From assembly GCA_036004685.1 (NCBI GenBank), contig DASYRE010000005.1:1-64000 (forward strand): a DNA stretch of 64,000 nt, read 5' to 3'. The translations under genes and the position numbers were made by a program. Below the pieces are notes generated by a model. That model was given only the letters and a program-made list of their open reading frames with translations. It was not told the DNA's origin and searched no databases. Origin of the DNA: Candidatus Polarisedimenticolia bacterium. GTDB taxonomy: Bacteria > Acidobacteriota > Polarisedimenticolia > Gp22-AA2 > AA152. This document shows positions 12,402 through 19,979 of this stretch, one piece after another (position 1 is the stretch's first letter; the number at the start of each line of letters is the position of its first letter).

Positions 12402-12796
12402 TCCTCGAAGCGAATGTCCTTCACCGCGCTGTTCACGATGAACACCCGGGTGTTGTTCTCGCCCGGGTCGGCAGGATAGAAGTAGAAGCCCTTCTTGTCC
12501 TTCCCATACCCCTGTGAGAAGCCCCACACCTTCTCGCCATCCTGGAACTCCACCACCGTCTTCTTCCCCAAGGAGGACTCCATGGCGAATTTCTTGGCGC
12601 GTTCCACCGAGCGGCGGGCCGCCCCCCATTCCTTGACGTAGAAGAGGGCCTTGAGCTCCTCCACGCGGATGACGGTCGGCATCCCCCCGCCCTCGCTGGG
12701 CAGGAGGTGGAAGGATTCGGAGGCCGGATGAAAATCCTGCGTCAACCCCCGCAACGTCCTGCCATCCTTGAAGTGAGCGACGACTTTGTCTTCCAT
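12398..12796 (-). CDS. Small hypothetical cytoplasmic protein (DUF6982-like)
   Basis: A 132-residue protein made of two similar beta-rich halves: KVVAHFKDGRTLRGLTQDF at the N-terminus and TVVEFQDGEKVWGFSQGY in the middle, each followed by a F.L.P or F.F.P segment. This internal duplication suggests two small barrels. It resembles domains annotated DUF6982 in related genomes, which I recall only loosely. The ATG at 12796 is chosen because homology-like sequence begins there; the frame continues upstream into the shadow of the neighbouring gene. No function assigned. Confidence 0.65.
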   Translation of the reverse strand: MEDKVVAHFKDGRTLRGLTQDFHPASESFHLLPSEGGGMPTVIRVEELKALFYVKEWGAARRSVERAKKFAMESSLGKKTVVEFQDGEKVWGFSQGYGKDKKGFYFYPADPGENNTRVFIVNSAVKDIRFED

Positions 12797-12828
12797 GGGC
12801 CCCCCTTCGAATCGGCGCGCGGCGCGCG

Positions 12829-13818
12829 CTACAGATTGCCCGTGACGGCGATGGCGCCGTCCGTGGCGAACGGAGATTCCGCGTCCACGCTCGGGAAGAA
12901 GACGACCGGCAGATCGGCCAGGTCCTTGCGGACCGCGGAGCCGGGAGCGCCGGAGGAGGAGACGACCAGGCGGAAGTCCCCGATCCCTTCCTTCATGACG
13001 CGTATCGTCACGTTCGCGATGACCCGCGTTGTGCTGACCAGCACGGAAGGGCATCCCTGGCAGGTGCCGGAGACGCAGGTGTTCAGGCAGTCCGCGTCCT
13101 GCGTGCAAGTGCGGCCCGGAATGTTGGTGCAGAGGTTGCCGCTGCAATCCAGAGGGACGGAGTTGCATTCCGCGGTGCCCGAGCAGGAGGCGCCGCCGGA
13201 CTCACAGAAAGAGCAGTCGGCGCTGGTCGAACAGCCCCGGTTCGGATCGTTCGAGCAGACCTTCGGCCCCGTCAGGACGGCGAACGCAGCTTGCAGAATC
13301 CCGAACGACCCGCAGGCGTCCCCGGCGGCGGTGCAGTCGGTGTCGGCTGTGCAGAACGTGCGGCCATCGCTCCGGCAGAACCTCGACCCGCCGGCGTTGG
13401 CCTGCTGGCGATTGTTCGTGCAGATCGGGCTGTTGATGCCGCAGCTCAAGTTCACCGTGTTGCAGGTCCCGAAGAGGGTGTTCTGGCCGGAGAGGCTCGC
13501 CACCTGGATGAAGGTGGAGTCGTAGCGGAACACCAGATCGACGTCGTCGATGTCCAGATCGGTGACGCCGGCGAAGTTCCTGATGACCACGTCCATCGAG
13601 ATCGAGTCTCCGACGGTGATGACGTTGTCGAAGAAGACGACTCCTTTCGCCGACGGCAAAGACGCGGGTGGAGAGGCCGGCGGAGCATCCTGAGCCAGCC
13701 TGGCCCGGACCGTCGGCGTCAGGATCGGTTTCCTCTCGCCGCCCGAGCATTGGCCGAGAATCAGCACGCCCGCCAGCGGAGCGAGGAGGCGCAGCGATCG
13801 GTTCGATGGAAGCGGCAT
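12829..13818 (-). CDS. Secreted protein with Cys-rich insertion in a cohesin-like domain
   Basis: The 329-residue product has an N-terminal signal (possible lipobox LGQC, with an unusual Gln at -1). Beta-strand segments around residues 58-115 (VVFFDNVITVGDSISMDVV and DVDLVFRYD) and 255-325 resemble a cohesin-like fold. Between them lies about 130 residues with roughly 25 Cys in repeated C.xDxDC-type units. Such disulfide-rich inserts occur in extracellular proteins of myxobacteria and acidobacteria. No enzymatic motif is visible; a binding or adhesive role is inference. Confidence 0.65.
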   Translation of the reverse strand: MPLPSNRSLRLLAPLAGVLILGQCSGGERKPILTPTVRARLAQDAPPASPPASLPSAKGVVFFDNVITVGDSISMDVVIRNFAGVTDLDIDDVDLVFRYDSTFIQVASLSGQNTLFGTCNTVNLSCGINSPICTNNRQQANAGGSRFCRSDGRTFCTADTDCTAAGDACGSFGILQAAFAVLTGPKVCSNDPNRGCSTSADCSFCESGGASCSGTAECNSVPLDCSGNLCTNIPGRTCTQDADCLNTCVSGTCQGCPSVLVSTTRVIANVTIRVMKEGIGDFRLVVSSSGAPGSAVRKDLADLPVVFFPSVDAESPFATDGAIAVTGNL

Positions 13819-13863
13819 CGGGCGGCTAAGGTCCCCTCGGAGAGTACGGACTTGAATCCGAGC

Positions 13864-13892
13864 AGTATAGCCCCCGGCCGATCTCCTTTCAA
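13864..13892 (-). promoter_or_regulatory. Promoter for the Cys-rich secreted protein
   Basis: TTGAAA (13887-13892) and TATACT (13864-13869) on the minus strand, 17 bp apart, about 45 bases before the start codon. Confidence 0.7.
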
Positions 13893-13906
13893 CCCGGCGG
13901 CTTGCG

Positions 13907-14344
13907 CTACTTAAGCCGCGCCCCGAGCAAGGCGCTGACCGCCTTGCCGTCCGCCTTCCCGCGGTGCCGCGCCATGAATTCCTTCATGGCCCGCCCCATG
14001 TCCTTCTTCTGGGTGATTCCCGTCTCGCGCAGCAGCTGATCCACGGCCTGCTCGAGCTCCTCCCCCTCCAGCTGCGCCGGCAGGTACCGCATGAGGACCC
14101 CCAGCTCCGCCTCTTCCTGCTGCACGAGATCGGGCCGGTTCCCTTTCCGGAAGGCGTCGATCGATTCCCGCCGGGCGCGGATCGCCTTCTGGATCAGCGC
14201 CGCGATCTCGTCCTCCCGCAGGTCCCGCTTCGTCTCGATGGCGGCGTAGCGAATCATGGAGAGCAGCAACCGCAGCGTGGAGACGGCGATCTTGTCGCCG
14301 GATTTCATCGCTTCTTTGAGGTCTGACTGGATGCGATCCATCAT
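13907..14344 (-). CDS. yqeY: GatB/YqeY domain protein
   Basis: A 145-residue protein of the GatB/YqeY family: helical N-terminal half (KSGDKIAVSTLRLLLSMIRYAAIE) and a C-terminal YqeY tail ending KADGKAVSALLGARL. The tail is shared with GatB of the tRNA amidotransferase and is thought to bind tRNA; the free-standing protein has no settled role. ATG 14344 is preferred over the in-frame GTG at 14353 because AGGAG sits 11 bases before the ATG but only two before the GTG. Confidence 0.88.
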   Translation of the reverse strand: MMDRIQSDLKEAMKSGDKIAVSTLRLLLSMIRYAAIETKRDLREDEIAALIQKAIRARRESIDAFRKGNRPDLVQQEEAELGVLMRYLPAQLEGEELEQAVDQLLRETGITQKKDMGRAMKEFMARHRGKADGKAVSALLGARLK

Positions 14345-14384
14345 GAGCGTCACATCTCCTGCCGTCTTCCCAGCGTCCGAGTTT

Positions 14385-14414
14385 TTGACTCCCCCCCGGC
14401 GAGGCCCCTATAAT
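14385..14414 (+). promoter_or_regulatory. Promoter for the CcmH-like gene
   Basis: TTGACT (14385-14390) and a perfect TATAAT (14409-14414), 18 bp apart, 24 bases before the ATG at 14438. Confidence 0.8.
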
Positions 14415-14437
14415 AACGCCGTTTTCGGGAGGTTCGG

Positions 14438-14890
14438 ATGGCTCCGGAAGATCCCGGCACTTCCTCGGAAGACGTCCCCGAGGCGCCCGCGAAGCGCTCC
14501 TCCAAATCGTCGCTGTTCATCGCTCTCGTCCTGGCCGCGGCCGCGGGCGCGTTTTTCCTGATGCGCCGGCCGGCGGCGGCGCCGGCGGGCGCCACCCCGG
14601 GGAGCGCCGCCTCGAAGGCCCCGGCGGCAGGGGTGGTCGTCGAAGCTCCGGTGAAGCTCAGCGCCGCCGCCTCGCTGGTGTCGGATCGGTTCCGTTGCCT
14701 TTGCGGGGAGTGTCACGACACGCTGGGAAGCTGCACCTGCACCCGGGACAAAGGGTCCAATGAGATGAAGACGACGCTCAATCGAATCGCCGCCGAGAAG
14801 AAGACGATCGCCGAGATCGAGGCGGCGATGGTGCAGAAGTACGGGCCCGGCGTCCTGATCGCCTCCACCCCCGCGCCGTCCGGCCGCTGA
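14438..14890 (+). CDS. Membrane-anchored CcmH-like Cys-motif protein
   Basis: A 150-residue protein with one N-terminal transmembrane helix (about 24-42), an Ala/Pro-rich linker and a domain at about 78-140 carrying RCLCGECHDTLGSCTC followed by a helical stretch. The Cys pattern and the trailing amphipathic helices resemble the soluble part of CcmH-type cytochrome c maturation proteins, which handle apocytochrome thiols. This version has more Cys than classical CcmH. No other ccm genes are adjacent. GGGAGG lies five bases before the ATG. Confidence 0.6.
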   Translation: MAPEDPGTSSEDVPEAPAKRSSKSSLFIALVLAAAAGAFFLMRRPAAAPAGATPGSAASKAPAAGVVVEAPVKLSAAASLVSDRFRCLCGECHDTLGSCTCTRDKGSNEMKTTLNRIAAEKKTIAEIEAAMVQKYGPGVLIASTPAPSGR

Positions 14891-14908
14891 TCCCTCGCGC
14901 TCCTTTCT

Positions 14909-15784
14909 TCAGCGCGCTCCCCAGCGCAGTTTTCGCCGCAGCACGTCGAAGTAGTTTCTCTGCCGTGAAACGATCAGCGGAAGGGAAGCGCTGCTGCGCC
15001 GGACGCTGAGGCGGTCCCCGGCCTTCATCGGGAAGCCCACCTGGCCGTCCATGGTGCAATAGACGTTTTCCGCCCCCGATTCCAGCGTGACCTCGATCCG
15101 CACGGAGTCGGGGACGACGAGCGGCCGGTTCGTCAGGGCGTGCGGGCAGATGGGGGTGATGCAGAAGGCCTGCAGGGAAGGAAGGACGATGGGCCCTCCG
15201 GCCGACAACGAATAGGCGGTGGAACCGGTGGGGGTCGAGACGATCAGGCCGTCGGAATGGTACGTCGCGACGAACTGCCGATCGATCTTCACGTTCATCT
15301 CCAGGATCCGGGCCAGGGCGCTCTTGTTGATGACCACGTCGTTCAGCAGCCGGTGGCCGGAGATCTTCCTCCGCCCGCGCACGAGGGAGGCGTGCAGCAT
15401 CATCCGGGCCTCCACTTCGAACCGTCCCTGGAGGACCTCGTCGAGGACCGACTCCATCTCCTCCAGCCTCGTCTCGGTCAGGAAGCCGAGGCTTCCGAGG
15501 TTCACTCCGAGGACCGGAACGACGCGCCGGGCCATGTTCCGGGCCACTCCCAGCATGGTGCCGTCACCTCCCAGGACCAGCATGAGATCGACCGAGGCCG
15601 TCAGGGTGGGCAGCGTCCTCCCTTTGCCCTTCTGCCCGAGAAAGCGGGCGGTTTCGGGATCGCACAGAGTCCGCACCTTGCGGCGCGCCAGCAGAGAGAA
15701 CAGCCGCTTGGCCGCTCCGCGGGAGGTGGGCGAGTGGAGCTTCGCCACGATGCCCACGGTTCGGAAGGGAGGAAGGGGACTCAT
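14909..15784 (-). CDS. nadK: NAD kinase
   Basis: Phosphorylates NAD to NADP. The 291-residue product has the GGDGT motif (LVLGGDGTMLGVAR), the NLGSLGFLTE loop, the conserved STPTGSTAYSLSAGGP segment and the ITPICPHALTNRPLV strand. The start MSPLPPFRTVGIV at 15784 overlaps the tlyA stop by four bases, giving translational coupling. It is the last gene of the long minus-strand block beginning with thrS. Confidence 0.95.
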   Translation of the reverse strand: MSPLPPFRTVGIVAKLHSPTSRGAAKRLFSLLARRKVRTLCDPETARFLGQKGKGRTLPTLTASVDLMLVLGGDGTMLGVARNMARRVVPVLGVNLGSLGFLTETRLEEMESVLDEVLQGRFEVEARMMLHASLVRGRRKISGHRLLNDVVINKSALARILEMNVKIDRQFVATYHSDGLIVSTPTGSTAYSLSAGGPIVLPSLQAFCITPICPHALTNRPLVVPDSVRIEVTLESGAENVYCTMDGQVGFPMKAGDRLSVRRSSASLPLIVSRQRNYFDVLRRKLRWGAR

Positions 15785-16590
15785 CGGTGGGTGGCCTCCT
15801 GAATGCGATCCGTGAGCTCGGGCCCCTCCATGGAGGGGCCATGATTCCGGAAATGGAGGAAGAACTCCTTGTTGCCTTCGGCGCCCGGAACGGGGGAGAG
15901 AAAGACGTCGCACCCGCTCAAATGCACGGCGGCGCCGGCGGCGAGGATTTCCTGGATGACCCGCCGGTGCACCGACGGATCGCGCACGATCCCTCCCTTG
16001 CCGACCTCCCTCCTGCCCGCCTCGAACTGCGGCTTCACGAGCGCCGCCAGATCGCTGCCGGGCAAGAGCAGGCTCGCCGCCGGCCCCAGCACGAGGCGCA
16101 GCGAGATGAACGAAACGTCCACGACCGCCAGGGAGACGGCTTCCGGAATCATGCCGGGCTCGAGGAAGCGGGCATTGATCTTCTCCATCACGACGACCCT
16201 CGGGTCGCGGCGGAGCCGCTCGTGCAGCTGACCGAACCCGACGTCCAGGGCGTAGACCCGCCTGGCCCCTCGCTGCAGGAGACAGTCGGTGAACCCGCCC
16301 GTGGAAGCGCCCACGTCCAGGGCGATCCGATCGCGGGGATCGATTCCGAAGCGCTCCAGGGCGCCGGCCAGCTTCAGGCCGCCGCGGCCCACGTAGGGAT
16401 GATCGGGGCCGGAGAGCTCCAGCCGGCAGGAGGCGTCGAAGCGCTCCCCCGCCTTGGCGGCGCGCCGGCCCTCCACCGCGACGCGTCCCGCCAGGATGAG
16501 GGCCTGAGCCCGTTCCCGGCTCTCGGCCAGACCTCGCGCCACCATCAGGAGATCGAGCCGCTCGCGCTTGGAGTCGCTCCCTTTCGCCAT
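15781..16590 (-). CDS. tlyA: TlyA-family rRNA 2'-O-methyltransferase
   Basis: A 269-residue protein with an N-terminal S4 RNA-binding domain (about 9-60, RLDLLMVARGLAESRERAQ) and an FtsJ-like methyltransferase domain with SAM motif LDVGASTGGFTDCLLQRGA. TlyA methylates cytidines in 16S and 23S rRNA; older annotations call it hemolysin A. It stands between ispA and nadK, as in many bacteria, except that the dxs gene often found before tlyA is absent. Confidence 0.92.
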   Translation of the reverse strand: MAKGSDSKRERLDLLMVARGLAESRERAQALILAGRVAVEGRRAAKAGERFDASCRLELSGPDHPYVGRGGLKLAGALERFGIDPRDRIALDVGASTGGFTDCLLQRGARRVYALDVGFGQLHERLRRDPRVVVMEKINARFLEPGMIPEAVSLAVVDVSFISLRLVLGPAASLLLPGSDLAALVKPQFEAGRREVGKGGIVRDPSVHRRVIQEILAAGAAVHLSGCDVFLSPVPGAEGNKEFFLHFRNHGPSMEGPELTDRIQEATHR

Positions 16591-16618
16591 CGCCGGGTCG
16601 TCTCCGCGGGTGCGCCCC

Positions 16619-17509
16619 TCAGTGCGCCCGCCGAAGCACGAATTCGGCCAGGCTCGACAGCGGCTCCGAACGCTTTCCGAAGGGCCGCAGCGCCCGCTTC
16701 GCCCGCGCCACGGCGGCCGCCGCCATCACCCGCGATCGGGCCGTACCGAAGAGCGACGGATAGGTGGCTTTGCTCACGGCCCGGTCCTTGCCCGGGGACT
16801 TCCCCAGCTCCCGCCGCGTCCCTTCCTCGTCCAGAACATCGTCGACGATCTGGAAGGCGAGCCCGACCTCGCGACCGTAGCGCCGCAGCGCCTGCACGTC
16901 GCGGGGGAGGCCGCCGCCGAGGATGGCTCCGATCTCGGCGGACACGGTGAACAGGGCGCCGGTCTTGGAGGCGTGGATTCGTGAGAGATCGGACGGGGCG
17001 ATGCGCTTTCCCTCGGCCTGCAGATCGCGGACCTGGCCGCCCACCATCCCTTCCATCCCGACGGCCCGGGCCACCCGCGCCAGGACTTGCGCGCGCCGTC
17101 CCTCGAAGCGGCGGCCCGCCGGCTCCTCCGCCAGGATCTGGAAGGCGAGGGAGTGCAACGCGTCGCCCGACAGGATGGCCAGCGCCTCTCCGAACTTCAC
17201 GTGGGCGGTGGGCTTGCCGCGTCTCAAGTCGTCGTCGTCCATGGCGGGAAGATCGTCGTGGATCAGGGAGTAGGTGTGGATCATCTCCAGGGCACAGCAG
17301 GCGGGAAGCGCCCAGGCGTCCTTTCCTCCCACCGCGCGGCAGGCTTCCAGAGTCAGAACGGGGCGGATCCTCTTGCCGCCGGCCAGGACGGAATAGCGCA
17401 TCGCGCGCAGCAGGGACGCGGGCGCGTCGCGGGCGGTCCGAAGCCGGCGGCCGAGCGCGGCGTCGATGACCCGGCGCCGGCTTTCCAGCCACGGACGCGC
17501 GCTCTCCAT
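16619..17509 (-). CDS. ispA: Short-chain polyprenyl diphosphate synthase (farnesyl/geranyl type)
   Basis: A 296-residue trans-isoprenyl diphosphate synthase. The first Asp-rich motif LIHDDLPAMDDDDLRRG with its two-residue insertion is typical of bacterial farnesyl diphosphate synthases, and the second, FQIVDDVLDEEGT, follows at about residue 220. It condenses IPP with DMAPP or GPP to supply undecaprenyl and quinone chains. The position directly after xseB (one-base gap) matches the common xseA-xseB-ispA order. Chain length is inferred, not proven. Confidence 0.92.
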   Translation of the reverse strand: MESARPWLESRRRVIDAALGRRLRTARDAPASLLRAMRYSVLAGGKRIRPVLTLEACRAVGGKDAWALPACCALEMIHTYSLIHDDLPAMDDDDLRRGKPTAHVKFGEALAILSGDALHSLAFQILAEEPAGRRFEGRRAQVLARVARAVGMEGMVGGQVRDLQAEGKRIAPSDLSRIHASKTGALFTVSAEIGAILGGGLPRDVQALRRYGREVGLAFQIVDDVLDEEGTRRELGKSPGKDRAVSKATYPSLFGTARSRVMAAAAVARAKRALRPFGKRSEPLSSLAEFVLRRAH

Positions 17510-17510
17510 C

Positions 17511-17801
17511 TCATTCCTCCTCGCCGCCGCCCGCCGGTTCGTCCAGGTCGGCCCCGCCCGGCGCGAACGGCTCGGGGGTCCAGGCGCCGTCGGCCCCTTT
17601 CATCAGGATCTCGATCCGCTTCTCCGCCTCGTCGAGCTTCGTGCTGCAGAATCGGGAAAGGCGCACCCCTTCCTCGAAGAGCTTCAGGGCGTCGTCGAGC
17701 GGCAGATCGCCCCCTTCCAGATCCCGGACGATCCGCTCCAACCCCGCGAGCGCCTCCTCGAAACGGGGCTCCTTAGGTCCTTTCTTCATCATCCTGGGCA
17801 T
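17511..17801 (-). CDS. xseB: Exodeoxyribonuclease VII small subunit
   Basis: A 96-residue protein with the XseB core FEEALAGLERIVRDLEGGDLPLDDALKLFEEGVRL and an acidic, Pro/Gly-rich C-terminal tail. It binds the large subunit to form the single-strand nuclease. Start 17801 has a GAGGTG ribosome site upstream and overlaps xseA by 29 bases. Confidence 0.93.
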   Translation of the reverse strand: MPRMMKKGPKEPRFEEALAGLERIVRDLEGGDLPLDDALKLFEEGVRLSRFCSTKLDEAEKRIEILMKGADGAWTPEPFAPGGADLDEPAGGGEEE

Positions 17802-19161
17802 GGGTCACCTCACGTACGTCGCAGGCGATCCGCCCCCGGCGCAGCCGGACGTCGACCCGCCCGTGCTCGGGGAGCCTCCGGCTGTCGGTCACGAGGGCGC
17901 CGGTCCGAGGATCGAGGCACAGCGCATAGCCCCGGTCCAATACCGCGAGCGGGGAAAAGGAATCGAGCAGCGACGAGAGAGCCGCCCAGCGGTCGCGCCG
18001 TTCGGAGGCGATCCACCGGACCGCGGGCACCGCCCGCCGCAGCAGGGCCTCGGAGCGCAACCGTCGGGCCCCGACGTGAGCGGCCAGGAGGCGGGGCGAC
18101 ACGACCTCGGAGGCCCGGGCCAGCCTCCTGCCGCGCTCGAGGAGCTTCCGCCGGAGCGCCCCGCGCAGCGCCTCGCGGCGATCGTCCAGGCGCTGGAACA
18201 GGGCGTCGAGGCGGCCGCGCGTCGACAGCAGCGCGCGGCTGCGGCCCAGCCGGGCGCTGCGCTCTCGAAGATCGCGATGGATCAGACGGATCGACTGGTG
18301 GGAGCGGGACAGCAACGAGGCGATCCGCTCGCGCAGCTCTTCCTTGGTCGCCACCACCATCTCGGCGGCCGCGGAAGGGGTGGCGGCCCGCAGATCGGAG
18401 ACGAAATCGCAGATCGTGAAGTCGATCTCGTGGCCCACGGCGGAGATCACGGGGATGCCTGATTCCAGGACGGCCCGGGCCAGAAGCTCCTCGTTGAACG
18501 GCCAGAGGTCCTCGAGCGACCCGCCTCCCCGGCACACGACGATCACGTCGACCCCTCCCAGGCGGTTGGCGCGCCGCACGGCGGCGGCAATCTCCGCGGC
18601 CGCCCCGTCCCCCTGGACGCGCACCGGGTGGATGACGATCCGCACGTTGGCGTAGCGCCGATCCAGGACATGCAGGAAATCGCGCAGGGCGGCGCCGGTC
18701 GGGGACGTGATGACCGCGATGCATTGGGGAAGGGCCGGAATGGGGCGCTTCCGCGACGGATCGAAGAGTCCTTCCGCCGCCAGGCGCCGCTTGAGCTGCT
18801 CGAATGCCAGCTGCAGCGATCCGCGGCCCGCCGGCTCCATCCACTGGCAGTTGATCTGGAAGGCGCCGCGCGCCTCGTAGAGCGAGATTCGCCCTCTCAC
18901 GAGCACCTTGAGGCCGTCCTCGAGCCGGAACCGGAGCCCCAGGGCCTGCGTGCGGAACAGGACCGCGGAGATCTGGGAGGTCGCGTCCTTGAGCGTGAAG
19001 TAGCAGTGGCCCGAGCCGGGAGAGCGGAGATTGGAAACCTCGCCTTCCACCCAGACGTCGTAGAACGAGGACTCGAGCACGTCGCGCGCCAGCGCGTTGA
19101 TCTCCGAGACGCCGTAGATGCGGCGCGTCCCGCCGACCGGTTTCAACGGAAGCTGATCCAA
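17773..19161 (-). CDS. xseA: Exodeoxyribonuclease VII large subunit
   Basis: A 462-residue protein with an N-terminal OB-fold (VWVEGEVSNLRSPGSGHCYF), the catalytic region with CRGGGSLEDLWPFN and SAVGHEIDFTICDFVSDLRA, and a long Arg-rich coiled coil at the C-terminus. It degrades single-stranded DNA processively to acid-soluble oligonucleotides. Overlaps xseB and lies 19 bases downstream of ymdB. Confidence 0.95.
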   Translation of the reverse strand: MDQLPLKPVGGTRRIYGVSEINALARDVLESSFYDVWVEGEVSNLRSPGSGHCYFTLKDATSQISAVLFRTQALGLRFRLEDGLKVLVRGRISLYEARGAFQINCQWMEPAGRGSLQLAFEQLKRRLAAEGLFDPSRKRPIPALPQCIAVITSPTGAALRDFLHVLDRRYANVRIVIHPVRVQGDGAAAEIAAAVRRANRLGGVDVIVVCRGGGSLEDLWPFNEELLARAVLESGIPVISAVGHEIDFTICDFVSDLRAATPSAAAEMVVATKEELRERIASLLSRSHQSIRLIHRDLRERSARLGRSRALLSTRGRLDALFQRLDDRREALRGALRRKLLERGRRLARASEVVSPRLLAAHVGARRLRSEALLRRAVPAVRWIASERRDRWAALSSLLDSFSPLAVLDRGYALCLDPRTGALVTDSRRLPEHGRVDVRLRRGRIACDVREVTHAQDDEERT

Positions 19162-19180
19162 CGCCGCTCTCCCTCCCCGC

Positions 19181-19975
19181 TCATTCGGCTCCCGCCGAGC
19201 CCGGCAGATCGAGGCGCTGGATTCCCCGCGCCCGGCCGGTGGCCTCGTCCACGTCCACGACCACGGCGCAGAGACGCGGATTCTTGCGCGCGCACGCGAA
19301 GCGCACGGGCATCTGCTGCAGGAATCTCCGGATCGCCAGCTCCTTCTCGACGCCGATGACCGAATCGCGCGCGCCGGTCATCCCGGCGTCGGTGATGACC
19401 GCGGTGCCCTGGGGCAGCACGCGCTCGTCGGCGGTCTGCACGTGCGTGTGGGTTCCGAGGACCGCCGAGACCCGCCCGTCAAGGTACCATCCCATGGCCA
19501 CCTTCTCGGACGTGGCCTCCGCGTGGAAGTCGACGAGGATCACGCGAGCCCGGCCGCTGATCTCCGCGAGCACGCGATCCGCCGTCCGGAAAGGGCAATC
19601 CAGCGCGTTCATGAACACCCGGCCCATGAGGTTGATCACGGCGACCGGGATCCCGCCCGCGGTGGCTCCCATGTGGACGCCCGTGCCCGGGGCTCCCGGG
19701 GGATAGTTGTGCGGGCGCAGGAGATCGCGATGCTCCTCGATATACGGAAGAATCTCGGCCTTGTCCCAGATGTGGTTGCCGCTGGTCATGACGTGCAGGC
19801 CGCAGCCCTGCAGCTCCGCCGCCAGGGCCGGAGTCACGCCGAAGCCGTCGGCCGCGTTCTCCACGTTGGCCACGGCGTAATCGATGGAGTGCCGATCGAT
19901 CAACCGGTCGAGGTGCTCGCGGACCAGGTTGCGGCCCGCCCGGCCGTTCACGTCGCCGATGAACAGGAGATTCAT
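19181..19975 (-). CDS. ymdB: YmdB-type metallophosphoesterase (TIGR00282)
   Basis: A 264-residue phosphodiesterase. Metal-site motifs are intact: FIGDVNGRAGR at the N-terminus, VANVENAADGFG, MTSGNHIWDK, VDFHAEATSEK and GTHTHVQTADE. In Bacillus the homologue hydrolyses 2',3'- and 3',5'-cyclic nucleotides, affects biofilm and motility, and is encoded next to rny. It starts four bases after the end of the rny homologue here, so the two are probably made together, which matters because that RNase Y looks catalytically inactive. Confidence 0.92.
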   Translation of the reverse strand: MNLLFIGDVNGRAGRNLVREHLDRLIDRHSIDYAVANVENAADGFGVTPALAAELQGCGLHVMTSGNHIWDKAEILPYIEEHRDLLRPHNYPPGAPGTGVHMGATAGGIPVAVINLMGRVFMNALDCPFRTADRVLAEISGRARVILVDFHAEATSEKVAMGWYLDGRVSAVLGTHTHVQTADERVLPQGTAVITDAGMTGARDSVIGVEKELAIRRFLQQMPVRFACARKNPRLCAVVVDVDEATGRARGIQRLDLPGSAGAE

Positions 19976-19979
19976 CCGA

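Noticed and set aside
12797-13168. Upstream extension of the 132-residue hypothetical protein
   Set aside because: The added residues are the frame-shifted shadow of the Cys-rich secreted protein and have no ribosome site.
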